From the NCBI GenBank assembly GCA_947493695.1, contig CANLSF010000007.1:124001-188000 (forward strand): DNA of 64,000 bases. The letters run 5' to 3'. The notes beneath the pieces are model-generated. The model made no database searches. It saw only the letters and a list, made by a program, of their open reading frames with translations, and was not told where the DNA came from. Shown piece by piece: positions 8,826 through 16,533 of this stretch (positions within the stretch are counted from its first letter, which is position 1; each line of letters opens with the position of its first letter). The translations under genes and the position numbers were made by a program. This DNA is from an uncultured Kiloniellaceae bacterium (GTDB lineage: Bacteria; Pseudomonadota; Alphaproteobacteria; Kiloniellales; Kiloniellaceae).

Positions 8826-8917
8826 GGGGGAGTAGCTCAGCGGTAGAGCAGCGGGTTTATACTCCGTAGCGCCCGATAAGCGGCAGGTCGTCGGTTCGAA
8901 TCCGACCTCCCCTACCA
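8826..8917 (+). tRNA. tRNA-like gene 1, anticodon loop TTTATAC (UAU), long variable region, CCA encoded
   Basis: A full cloverleaf can be drawn: acceptor GGGGGAG / CTCCCCT, D arm GCTC-AGCGGTA-GAGC, anticodon arm GCGGG-TTTATAC-TCCGT with two G-T pairs, a 22-nt variable region (8868-8889) and T arm GTCGG-TTCGAAT-CCGAC, ending ACCA. The loop places UAU at positions 34-36, which would read AUA (Ile); bacteria usually read AUA with a CAU-anticodon tRNA modified by TilS. A 22-nt variable region belongs to the Ser/Leu/Tyr/Sec class, not to Ile. Identity is therefore uncertain; it may be an unusual tRNA or a tRNA-like relic. Antisense to it is a spurious ORF of a kind often found opposite tRNAs. Confidence 0.65.
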
Positions 8918-9242
8918 AACTTTTGATTGTCCAGTCCCTAGACATAGATCCCAGTTCGCACTTGTGTAAGTCCCCCGATTTACACTTACGCGGATTCTGA
9001 TTTTTACAATGACTGCTGCGTGCGTCACCCTGGTTCTAGATACGATGCACAAAAGGGAATCTGACCCCGACTATCTGCCGACTATACACATCCCTGGACA
9101 CGAAATCCTTCTCCGAGATTTATGCGACGGACGCTTTCTATCTCGTCCCTGCCTCTCCGCTCATCCAGGGTCTCGATGGCGTTAAATCGAGCTGGGACGG
9201 CTGGTTCACGCGGATGGAAAAAGCCAAGGCTGGAAGGATCAA
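8918..9242. other. Intergenic region after tRNA-like gene 1
   Basis: About 325 bp separate the tRNA-like gene from the convergent PEP-CTERM-like gene. A short direct/inverted feature CTTGTGTAAGTCC..TTACACTTACG lies near 8960-8990. From about 9104 an open frame without a start (reading TDAFYLVPASPLIQGLDGV) looks faintly protein-like but ends in the next gene; it is too short to call a pseudogene. Confidence 0.3.
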
Positions 9243-9716
9243 TCAAGCGCGCCGTAATCGACGACCGGCAAAAAGCATCATGCCCATACCACTCAGTATT
9301 AGTATAAGGGTATTGGGTGCAGGCACCACGATTGATGGAGACACCAGTGACGCAACAGCAAAGGTATTTTGTGTCGTAAAATACGAAGGGTCAAAGATCT
9401 GACGGTTAAACGCAGTTAAGACCCCGCTGCCTCCACTTAGACGGGCGAAGCCGATCCCTTCCGCTCCACCCACGCTAAACGCAAAAAATACGTTTGCGAG
9501 GGTTGCCTGGCTAACGGCGCTTTGTGCAAGACCGACCGAAGAAAACCAGGGTGTGTCGGACAGCTCGGGTAGCAAATCATTGTAAGTGCCTTCGACAGTC
9601 GAGATCAGGTATTGATCATCTCCCAACGTGATTGGCACGGCCTTTACCGACGGCGCCGAGAACGCGGTAAAAAAAATTACGGCAGCCGACGCCGCCAACA
9701 TTTTGAAAGTCATCAT
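9243..9716 (-). CDS. PEP-CTERM-like secreted protein
   Basis: The 157-residue protein has a signal peptide (MMTFKMLAASAAVIFF, cleavage after VKA) and a C-terminal sorting tail: VPAPNTLILIL, a hydrophobic helix and the basic end RRLRRA. This is the layout of PEP-CTERM proteins, processed by an exosortase and often linked to exopolysaccharide, with PAP in place of PEP. The body is rich in Ser, Thr, Ala and Phe and shows no known domain. No exosortase gene is visible in the window. It lies inside the duplicated tRNA-like island. It lacks the 41-bp upstream motif seen before the two PEP-CTERM paralogs at 42.7 and 43.4 kb, so it is probably regulated differently. Confidence 0.7.
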   Translation of the reverse strand: MMTFKMLAASAAVIFFTAFSAPSVKAVPITLGDDQYLISTVEGTYNDLLPELSDTPWFSSVGLAQSAVSQATLANVFFAFSVGGAEGIGFARLSGGSGVLTAFNRQIFDPSYFTTQNTFAVASLVSPSIVVPAPNTLILILSGMGMMLFAGRRLRRA

Positions 9717-10131
9717 AGTACCTCAGTGTGTGAAACTCGCCAGCTGCTAACAACCGGTTGGAACGCCTGGAGTGCCCTATTTCCACACACTCTCCCTTAA
9801 GCAAATTGTCAGCAACCCTGACCGGTTACCAACAGTTCTGCACCTTTACATGATATTCGTCCAATACTTGTTTTGTATCATTTGATACAATTTTTAGATC
9901 AGTTCTTTGATAGGGTGATAACTATGCGGTTCCCTATCCCAAAAAGGTTGCAGCATTGCCCAAACTCTGTATCGCTCATTCTTCAGTTGTCAGTGTGACT
10001 TGGGTCAGGTCTTAAATTGTGCGTGCTATCAAGTTAAGCCTCTTATCCTCAAGGCACACCCAAAACCACGTCGCATCCCCGGGGCAGGAGAACCGGGAGC
10101 AGAGCAAGTTGCGTTTTTTATAACGACAGAA
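9717..10131. other. AT-richer intergenic region upstream of the PEP-CTERM-like gene
   Basis: This 415-bp stretch holds no convincing gene. It contains an AT-rich segment at about 9850-9920 with TTGTATCATTTGATACAA, whose core TTGTATCA/TGATACAA is an inverted repeat (two 8-bp arms with two bases between). It could be a promoter or operator. Remaining sequence is unassigned. Confidence 0.35.
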
Positions 10132-10439
10132 TTTCAAAATTTGCGTTCCAGGTAAGAGGTAGTGAATTTTGAATGAGCTTACACGCAAAACGCTTTAGCG
10201 ATCAGACCGGCGCTCACAGACCCGATACCCTGTATTGTAATCAGGCGGGGAATTTCGTATATCCAAGCCATGCAACGACTTGCCCACACACCCTTTCGAA
10301 TATGCCTCAGGCTTCCGGTCCCGGAAGCCGCCCGATTGGCATTTCGAGGGGGGAGTAGCTCAGCGGTAGAGCAGCGGATTTATATCCCGTGTAGCGCCCG
10401 ATAAGCGGCAGGTCGTCGGTTCGAATCCGACCTCCCCTA
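10132..10439 (+). repeat. Duplicated block, copy B (contains tRNA-like gene 2)
   Basis: Homologous to 8554-8917. The region matching the strong hairpin of copy A is deleted here and replaced by a short stretch. The 77-bp repeat at its left end is also shortened (10140-10200). The tRNA-like portion is almost identical to copy A apart from changes in and just after the anticodon arm. Confidence 0.8.
10349..10439 (+). tRNA. tRNA-like gene 2, UAU loop, probably degenerate copy
   Basis: Acceptor, D and T arms are identical to those of tRNA-like gene 1. The anticodon arm reads GCGGA-TTTATAT-CCCGT, which leaves an A-C mismatch closing the loop, and a GT insertion follows the arm, making the variable region 24 nt. 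The sequence after the discriminator A is TCA, so CCA is not encoded. The UAU triplet is kept. The changes suggest a decaying duplicate, although expression cannot be excluded. Confidence 0.5.
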
Positions 10440-10800
10440 TCAACCATAGAGTTGTTTGACAGGATAGCGGCGCTTTTGGTCAGGCCTGCGCCCAATATCG
10501 CGCATGATTCCCTTTAGTAACGCCCTTTGCGAAATGCATTTTTCGTTTGTACACAGCTCTAGCCTCGACATAGAGTCGGTAGGTTGTTCAAAATAAAGAT
10601 CGGCGAGGTGCAGTAACGGCATAAAATTAGGCCGCCAAGCAACTGAGCATGCGAAGGCCGCTTAGTTTACGTTACTCATCCGGAACGACAGGTAGTTCAG
10701 CAAAGCAGGAAAGTTCGGCAGGCTTTTCTGGTGCGCCGGACCGATTTCAGCAGGTAGCCCCAAAAGCAGTCTAAGCAATAAGAAACGGGGATGCGGAATT
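10440..10800. other. Intergenic region upstream of the membrane protein gene
   Basis: About 360 bp without a supported gene. A 60-codon minus-strand frame (10440-10622) has no ribosome-binding site and no recognisable features. The end of the stretch supplies the leader of the gene at 10801. Confidence 0.35.
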
Positions 10801-12138
10801 ATGGGGAACGAGATCAGCACAACCGGCAACGCAGCGCCGGAACGCAGAACCCGCGAGAGGCGCGAGAGTCACGCGCCCACAGTCCTGGGATTCTCGGCCA
10901 ATGCCGCGCTTGCGGCCATGACCTTCGGCGCTTTTGCGCTGGTTATCGCCGGGTATTTCTACTGGGACGGGGTGCTCCAACCCACGGCACCGGAATACAG
11001 TAGCCCGGCCATCCTCTATCGGCTGATCCTGGTCGTCATTCTGATGCTCTTCATCCCCTTCACCGCCATGAGCTTTTATTTCGTCCGGCGCGATGTCCGG
11101 CGGCGCGAGCTGCGCGAACACTGCCGGACCCTGGAACTGAACTACGAACACTACTACCACATCTACAAACGCGAGACGCGCTCGGCGCACTTTCTCTACG
11201 CGGTCTGTTTCACTTCGGTGATCACCATACTGGGGCTGACGGCCATCCTGCTGGGCAAGGAGCTCAAGCTGGACGAAGGCGCGAACCTGCTGCTTATGGG
11301 CGTCTTCACCGGCGCCGATCCAAAAGATGTCGGCGCCTTGCAGACCGGGCCGCTGCTGTTTTTCGGGACGGCCTTCCTCGGGGCCTATCTCTGGGGACTG
11401 CAAAACATCCTGCATCGCTACTTCACCAATGACCTGGTGCCAGGCGTATACTACGGGCTGGGGACGCGCATGATCTTTTCGGCGGTCATCGCGCTGATCA
11501 TCTTCCATCTCCTGCCCGAAGCGGGCAGCGAAGATAACATCGGCACCGGTACGCTGCCCGCGCTCGCCTTCCTGATCGGCATGTTCCCGCAGCGGGCGTT
11601 GCAATACATGACCGAGAAGGTCAACATCCTCTCGAGCCCGACAAACATAAAGAGCCGCGAACTTCCCCTGGAACTGATCCAGGGTATCTCGGTCAACGAC
11701 AAGCTGCGCCTGAAGGAAGAGGGCGTGGAATCCAGCTACGACCTGGCCAATGCGGACTTCGTTCAGCTGCTCTTCACCACCCCTTTCCGGCCGCTGGAGC
11801 TGGTCGACTGGCAACTGCAGGCGCGGCTCATCGTGTTCTTTGGGAGTTCGGTCGATGAATTGCGCGACCACGGCGTGCGCACCATTGCCGAACTCAAGAT
11901 GCTCGATGATGCCACAGCGCAGGAACTCGCCGAGAAGACCCACGCAACCAAGACGGCGATTGAAATGGCCCGCAGGCGCGCAGCCGAAGATCACGGCGTC
12001 GAATTTCTCGAGTCTCTGCGCAAGCTGCTGCTTTCCGGCAGCGGCATTAAAAAAGAGGACTTGGCGCAGCCGAACGTACACGCAGACACATCTGCCGAAA
12101 ACCAGGTGCCGGGCAAGGAACTGCAGGCCGCGCAGTAG
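10801..12138 (+). CDS. Multi-pass membrane protein with C-terminal helical (HhH-like) domain, function unknown
   Basis: This 445-residue protein has five or six predicted membrane segments: about 28-55, 70-95, 130-155, 180-205, 225-245 and possibly 255-272. Loop residues between segments 2 and 3 are charged (RRDVRRRELREH). The cytoplasmic C-terminal third contains two similar helical units, ELIQGISVNDKLRLKEEG and VDELRDHGVRTIAELKMLDD, which resemble the helix-hairpin-helix units of DUF4332-like proteins that bind nucleic acids or proteins. The tail is polar and disordered. A minus-strand frame of 486 codons fully overlaps it, but its composition is that of an antisense shadow. I do not recognise a named family and assign no function. 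Confidence 0.75.
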   Translation: MGNEISTTGNAAPERRTRERRESHAPTVLGFSANAALAAMTFGAFALVIAGYFYWDGVLQPTAPEYSSPAILYRLILVVILMLFIPFTAMSFYFVRRDVRRRELREHCRTLELNYEHYYHIYKRETRSAHFLYAVCFTSVITILGLTAILLGKELKLDEGANLLLMGVFTGADPKDVGALQTGPLLFFGTAFLGAYLWGLQNILHRYFTNDLVPGVYYGLGTRMIFSAVIALIIFHLLPEAGSEDNIGTGTLPALAFLIGMFPQRALQYMTEKVNILSSPTNIKSRELPLELIQGISVNDKLRLKEEGVESSYDLANADFVQLLFTTPFRPLELVDWQLQARLIVFFGSSVDELRDHGVRTIAELKMLDDATAQELAEKTHATKTAIEMARRRAAEDHGVEFLESLRKLLLSGSGIKKEDLAQPNVHADTSAENQVPGKELQAAQ

Positions 12139-12419
12139 TGCGATCACGGCGCGCAGGTTTTGAGGCGCGATGGGCGCATGGCCTGTCGCGCCAAGCTGCC
12201 CGCTATCGCTCCTCTCAAAAACACTTCGCATCTCCCGAGCAGAAGAGCCGGGGAACAGGACATGAGTCTAGCCAGACGATTATAGTCTGGGCGCAGATAG
12301 CAGGGCACGACAGCGCCTCCACATCCACGACCAGCCATAGTCAAAACCTCTAACGCATTCATAAGTCGCAAAAAATTTCATGCCCTTCCTGTCAGGGCTT
12401 TGCTATCAATGCCACCGAC
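12139..12419. other. Intergenic region with small hairpins upstream of DUF1636
   Basis: Contains a palindromic element CCAGAC-gattata-GTCTGG at about 12273-12291 and CCCTTCCTGTCAGGGC near 12382. No open frame with a ribosome-binding site. No cobalamin riboswitch signature was found despite the B12-linked gene that follows. Confidence 0.3.
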
Positions 12420-12842
12420 ATGTCAGGTCCTGTACCCACAAAACTCACAATCTGCTCAACCTGTTTGGATACCAGCTGCGGCGGCGAAGCCGGCATTGGC
12501 GGCGGTGGGAAGATGTTTGCGATGATCGAGGCGAAGCATCGCGATCATCCTGACAGGGATGCCGTCGAGCTGGTGGCTCTGCGGTGCCTGATGGCCTGCA
12601 CCGAAGGCTGTGTGGTCACGGTCGCGGCCGAGGGAAAGATGCAGTATCTGCTGGGGCGCCTGTCGGCCGAAGAGGAAGTCGCAGAGCAGCTTCTCGACTT
12701 TGCCGTACTGCATGCGCGCTCGAAAACCGGCGTCACCGAGAACCATAACTGGCCCCCGAAAATCCGCGCAAATTTTCTGGGCCGCATACCGCCGCCTGCC
12801 GCGATGGATGTCGACTGGAACGATGAAGGCTGTAATTTGTAG
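12420..12842 (+). CDS. DUF1636 family metal-binding protein
   Basis: This 140-residue cytoplasmic protein matches the DUF1636 family, small proteins with conserved cysteines often encoded in or near cobalamin synthesis loci of alphaproteobacteria. Visible cysteines are grouped as ICSTCLDTSCGG near the N-terminus and LRCLMACTEGC in the middle, a thioredoxin-like ferredoxin pattern that could hold a 2Fe-2S cluster or a metal. PPAAMDVDWNDEG is the typical end. The gene stands alone 5 kb from the cob operon, with no clear strong ribosome-binding site at its ATG. A role in cobalt or corrinoid handling is inferred from genomic habit, not shown by the sequence. Confidence 0.75.
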   Translation: MSGPVPTKLTICSTCLDTSCGGEAGIGGGGKMFAMIEAKHRDHPDRDAVELVALRCLMACTEGCVVTVAAEGKMQYLLGRLSAEEEVAEQLLDFAVLHARSKTGVTENHNWPPKIRANFLGRIPPPAAMDVDWNDEGCNL

Positions 12843-13159
12843 GTGAAGGCGATCTCCAGGAAATAACTTTTCCCGGTCGGAAGAGATGTTTTTCACACCT
12901 TCCGCCAAAAGCACTATCGGCCTTCAGACTGTATTGGGTCGGGCATGGCCGACCAAGCCGGAGAGAAAACAGAGTCAGGTTGAGCGACCCCGATCACTAG
13001 AGCAAGTCAAGTTTAGATAGAATCGCCGAAGGCGATCTGCCGAGCTTGTGAATCTGCTCTATCTATATGATATAGATCGGATTTACATGTTTCGGTTGAG
13101 CATTCATATTTATGGATTTCAACCGAAACATGACCCGGTCTGGTCTCATGCGCAGCGCA
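12843..13159. other. Intergenic region with hairpins
   Basis: About 317 bp between convergent genes. It holds ATCGCC-gaa-GGCGAT at 13022-13036 and the long inverted repeat at 13086-13132. No gene is seen. Confidence 0.4.
13086..13132. terminator. 14-bp inverted repeat downstream of the racemase-family gene
   Basis: Arms CATGTTTCGGTTGA (13086-13099) and TCAACCGAAACATG (13119-13132) are perfect complements with a 19-nt AT-rich loop. It lies between the convergent DUF1636 and proline-racemase-family genes, so it may end transcription or stabilise a 3' end. There is no clear U tract on either strand. Confidence 0.45.
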
Positions 13160-14242
13160 CTATGTGGTGGTTACGCCGGTGGCCTTGCCGGGCGTATGAG
13201 CGTTCGGCACATCCGGTCCCCACATATCGGGTAAGCAGACACCCATCGGATAAGGGTCTTCCGGATCGACAGCCAACTGGCTGGTGCCATAAATAAACGC
13301 CCGGCCAGAGATCTCCGGCAATACGGTATTCACGCCGTCGATGAGTTTCTCATCGAGGAGTTTTATGCTGAATTCGCCGTCGGTAATGGAGCGAGCCGTA
13401 TAGGTCTCTCCAAGGCCAATTTTCCCGCGGGCATAGAGAATGGCGGCATGCGCGGCTGCGCCCGTTCCGCAAGGGGAGCGGTCAACCCGTCCACCGGGCA
13501 TCATGTTCGCGTAGCGATAGCTTCTAGCATCCTCTTCTGATTCCAAGGTCAGAAAAGGAAATGCGCCAAGCTTGATCTTATTTATGGAGGCATCATAGGG
13601 ATGTTTTATTTCGACCTGCTCCCGTAACGCCGTTCCCAGATTTTTCTGGAACTCCGCGATATCGGCGGCCTCATCCGGAAGAAGTGCGAAACCGAGCGCC
13701 CTGGCATCGACAAAGCCGTAGAACCATCCACCCCAGCCGATATCGGCGTAGAGCGTTCCGTAACCTTTCACATCCAGCGGCTGCTGCAGTTTTACCGGCA
13801 TTGCCGGCGGCGTGCTGACGGTGCAAGCCACGCACCGACCGTTGTCACAGAATGCCCGGACCGGCACCAGGCCCGCCGCAGTATCGAGCACTACGGTTGT
13901 TTCAGGCTCTTTCATAGGCAACATGCCGGTTTCCAGCAAAACGGTGACAACACAGATCGCGTTCGCGCCCGACATCGGATAACAGCCGTTGGCTTCCATA
14001 GGGATAAAGCCGACGTCCGCTTCTTCGCAGGTTGGGGGAACGAGAAGGTTTGTTGTCTTGTCCACGCCGCCTCGTGGCTCATGAATGACGAACCGCCGCA
14101 AGCTGTCGTCTTCCTCATTCAGAAAAGTGAGCTTCTCGCTCATCGTTTTGCCGGGTATATCGATCACACCACCGGTAATGACCCGGCTGACTTCACAGCC
14201 AATATGTGCATCCACTGTCGTAACGACGCGCGACCATTTCAT
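13160..14242 (-). CDS. Proline racemase superfamily enzyme (hydroxyproline epimerase/dehydratase type), Ser/Cys variant
   Basis: This 360-residue protein aligns along its length with the proline racemase superfamily (proline racemase, 4-hydroxyproline 2-epimerase, trans-3-hydroxyproline dehydratase). The N-terminus (VDAHIGCEVSRVITGG), HEPRGG and the C-terminal DRSPCGTG motif are clear. Of the two catalytic Cys of classical racemases, the second is kept (C258) but the first is replaced by Ser91 (YPMSGANA instead of MCGH). Such changes are known to shift chemistry between epimerisation and dehydration, so the exact reaction is left open. It is the last gene of an ABC-importer operon, so its substrate is probably the imported (hydroxy)proline-like amino acid. 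Confidence 0.85.
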   Translation of the reverse strand: MKWSRVVTTVDAHIGCEVSRVITGGVIDIPGKTMSEKLTFLNEEDDSLRRFVIHEPRGGVDKTTNLLVPPTCEEADVGFIPMEANGCYPMSGANAICVVTVLLETGMLPMKEPETTVVLDTAAGLVPVRAFCDNGRCVACTVSTPPAMPVKLQQPLDVKGYGTLYADIGWGGWFYGFVDARALGFALLPDEAADIAEFQKNLGTALREQVEIKHPYDASINKIKLGAFPFLTLESEEDARSYRYANMMPGGRVDRSPCGTGAAAHAAILYARGKIGLGETYTARSITDGEFSIKLLDEKLIDGVNTVLPEISGRAFIYGTSQLAVDPEDPYPMGVCLPDMWGPDVPNAHTPGKATGVTTT

Positions 14243-14330
14243 CCCGACATTCCCAAATTTAACGCAGCACCGACTGCAAACAACCGCGTGCGATTGAACT
14301 CCGTATCAGGTCAAGCACTGGGCCCGACCA

Positions 14331-15095
14331 CTATCTGTACCTGCTGACAAACTGCCTCAGACGTTCCGTGTCGGGATCGCCGAAGAATTTTTCGGGCGCT
14401 GCCTGTTCGACGACCACACCCTTGTCAATGAACACCACCTCATTCGATATGGTCCTGGCAAAATCCATCTCGTGGGTAACGATAACCATGGTGAAATTGT
14501 CCGCGGCCAGTTCACCGATGACCCCCTGAACCTCTCCCACCAGCTCCGGATCGAGCGCGGAGGTTGGTTCGTCGAATAGGATGACTTCCGGGTTCATGGC
14601 CAATGCCCGGGCGATGGCAACCCTTTGCTTTTGCCCGCCTGACAAGGTCCAGGGGTAGGCATCCTTCTTCACCAGCATGCCGACACGTTCCAGCCAGACT
14701 TCAGCCTGCGCAATGGCCTCATCCTTGTTGACCCCCTGCACGTGAACCGGCGCCTCCGTCACATTGTGTAGGACGCTGAGGTGGGGCCAAAGGTTAAAGC
14801 TTTGAAACACCATAGCCGCGCGCGCACGCACGCTCGCCAGTTCTTTTTCGGACATGGGTGTCTTGCCGTCCGCCCGGATCCCGACACGATCGCCGACGAT
14901 CCGGATCGAACCGCTGTCCGGCTCTTCAAGCCAGTTGATACAGCGTAACAGGGTAGATTTTCCCGAACCGGACGAACCAATGATGCTGATGATCTGACCG
15001 CGGTTGACGTCGAAGTCGATACCCTTGAGCACCTCCACACCGTCAAAGCTCTTGTGCAGGTCACGAACCTCGATAACCGGCAAGACTTCATTCAT
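14331..15095 (-). CDS. Polar amino acid ABC transporter ATP-binding protein
   Basis: This 254-residue ATPase of the GlnQ/HisP type has Walker A GSSGSGKST, the ABC signature LSGGQKQR and Walker B VILFDEPTSALD, followed by the H-loop VTHEMDFA. It energises import together with the two permeases just upstream and the binding protein. Its start overlaps the end of the preceding permease gene by 8 bp, showing one transcriptional unit. The family distribution points to polar amino acids; gene context suggests proline derivatives. Confidence 0.95.
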   Translation of the reverse strand: MNEVLPVIEVRDLHKSFDGVEVLKGIDFDVNRGQIISIIGSSGSGKSTLLRCINWLEEPDSGSIRIVGDRVGIRADGKTPMSEKELASVRARAAMVFQSFNLWPHLSVLHNVTEAPVHVQGVNKDEAIAQAEVWLERVGMLVKKDAYPWTLSGGQKQRVAIARALAMNPEVILFDEPTSALDPELVGEVQGVIGELAADNFTMVIVTHEMDFARTISNEVVFIDKGVVVEQAAPEKFFGDPDTERLRQFVSRYR

Positions 15096-15759
15096 AGCTT
15101 AAGCCTCTGTGTTTTGCGTAACGACCCATTGACCTGAGCGCTTGTTCGACAACCAGACTGATGCACCAGTACAGGGCGATGACCACGATGAACGCCGGCA
15201 TCGGGATGAAGTACACCGCCTGCAGGTCGTTGGCCGCTGCCGTCAGTTCAAAAATCGTTATGATTGAAAGGAACGCGGTGTCCTTGAGACACCCGACCAA
15301 CTGATTGCCGAACAGGGGGCCTGACCGAAGCACCATCTGCGGCAGCAGTATCCGGTAATACATCCGAAATGACGTAAAGCCGTGGGCTTTGGCAGACTCA
15401 ATCTGTCCCTGGGGGAGCGCAACACGAGCCCCGCGAAGGATCTCGGCGTAATAGGATGCATGATAGAGACTGAGCGCGATCATGCCCGCCGTCCACGCGT
15501 TCAGACGAATCCCAACCTGGGGAAGTCCGTAGTACAACAAGTACAGGACAATCAGAAAAGGCAGCGTACGCAGCACATCGAGCCCGCTGCGCAAGCTCGT
15601 TTTTAAAAAACTCGGCCGCCCCTCCATCAGATAAACAAGAATGCAACCACCTATGAAGGCGGTCACCGTTGCAAAGGCGAAGAATAGAACCGTAACCCCG
15701 AACCCCAGCGCGACACGGTCTATATTGATCCAGACCGTCAACCAATCCTGCAAATTCAT
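15088..15759 (-). CDS. Amino acid ABC transporter permease (second)
   Basis: This 223-residue inner-membrane protein belongs to the HisM/GlnP permease family. It has about five membrane helices and the cytoplasmic EAA loop (SAKAHGFTSFRMYYRILLPQ) that docks to the ATPase. It follows the first permease by 12 bp and overlaps the ATPase gene by 8 bp. The two permeases are similar in size but distinct in sequence, as expected for a heterodimeric channel. Confidence 0.92.
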   Translation of the reverse strand: MNLQDWLTVWINIDRVALGFGVTVLFFAFATVTAFIGGCILVYLMEGRPSFLKTSLRSGLDVLRTLPFLIVLYLLYYGLPQVGIRLNAWTAGMIALSLYHASYYAEILRGARVALPQGQIESAKAHGFTSFRMYYRILLPQMVLRSGPLFGNQLVGCLKDTAFLSIITIFELTAAANDLQAVYFIPMPAFIVVIALYWCISLVVEQALRSMGRYAKHRGLSYE

Positions 15760-15771
15760 CGCCCTGCCCTC

Positions 15772-16443
15772 CTACATCGCCAAACGGCGTGCGTACTTGT
15801 CGGCGACACGCTGCAGCCGAACCAAGGCACCGATCATGAGGATGTATAGGGCGGCGGCAGCCAGGATTGGCGGCAGAGGTTCGTAAGTGACCGCGGTGAT
15901 GCGATTTGTAATGCGTGTCAAATCCGCGAGGCCAACCATGGCAATCGCGGGGCTGCTTTTGATGAGGAGCGTCATTTCGTTGACGAGTCCAGGGAGGCTC
16001 GTAATCATCATCTGCGGCAGCATGATGCGCCTCAGCATCACCCTGCGGGTCATGCCTGCCGCCTTGGCGGCTTCGACTTGTTCACGCGAAAAAGTGGCAA
16101 GCGCGGAACGCCAGATCTCAGCATTGAACGCCGTCGTATTGATGGTCAAGGCCGCGACCGCGATGATCCAGCGATCGATATCGATGGGTAAATACGGCGC
16201 TGTGACGAAGAGAAAGAGCACCAGAGTGACCATCGGGGTCGCACGGATGATGCTGATGTAATAGTACAGAAATTTGCTGATCACCGGAATGCGGGCGTTT
16301 CGCAACACGGCAACGCCGAAGCCGGCAACGATGCCTAAAGCGATCGAGATACCAGATATCCACAAGGTCACCCATGCGCCTTCAAAAAGGGTTATCCACG
16401 CATTCCAATCCACAGAGCCAGTATCCTTCGCATTCAAAGCCAA
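15772..16443 (-). CDS. Amino acid ABC transporter permease (first)
   Basis: This 223-residue permease has the same domain layout as its neighbour. Hydrophobic helices begin at about residue 20, and the EAA loop reads EAAKAAGMTRRVMLRRIMLPQ in its central part. NEMTLLIKSSPAIAMVGLADLTRI is a typical later segment, shown here only to its family-defining core. It lies about 90 bp after the binding-protein gene. It pairs with the permease at 15088-15759. Confidence 0.92.
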   Translation of the reverse strand: MALNAKDTGSVDWNAWITLFEGAWVTLWISGISIALGIVAGFGVAVLRNARIPVISKFLYYYISIIRATPMVTLVLFLFVTAPYLPIDIDRWIIAVAALTINTTAFNAEIWRSALATFSREQVEAAKAAGMTRRVMLRRIMLPQMMITSLPGLVNEMTLLIKSSPAIAMVGLADLTRITNRITAVTYEPLPPILAAAALYILMIGALVRLQRVADKYARRLAM

Positions 16444-16533
16444 GCGGCATAGAAGCCGCAGCCTTTGAGGCGCCGCGCCCGGAACTCAACCGAAGGGCAC
16501 GACACCTCAAGACCAGGGAGAACTCTTTTTGTA

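Larger units (their letters stand above)
8554..8917 (+). repeat. Duplicated block, copy A (contains tRNA-like gene 1)
   Basis: This block aligns with 10132-10439. Both start with an AATTT/TTTGCGTT segment, share GATCAGACCGGCGCTCACAG, then CGTATATCCAAG, CATGCAACGACTTGCCCACA and the flanks right through the tRNA-like gene. Copy A additionally has a strong hairpin (8656-8691) that copy B lacks. Between the copies lie about 1.2 kb including the PEP-CTERM-like gene. Confidence 0.8.

Noticed and set aside
8634-8945. A minus-strand ORF with GFEPTTCRLSGAT and KPAALPLSYSP
   Set aside because: This pattern is a well-known spurious translation found opposite tRNA genes; a tRNA-like gene lies here on the plus strand.
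9104-9242. Possible pseudogene fragment after tRNA-like gene 1
   Set aside because: The open frame is short, has no start, and no homology I recognise.
10440-10622. A 60-codon minus-strand ORF after tRNA-like gene 2
   Set aside because: No ribosome-binding site, no signal, no recognised motif.
10771-12231. A 486-codon minus-strand open frame
   Set aside because: It lies fully opposite the membrane protein gene at 10801-12138, whose TM helices and ribosome-binding context are convincing; the reverse product has the biased Gln/Arg/Asp composition of a GC-rich antisense frame.
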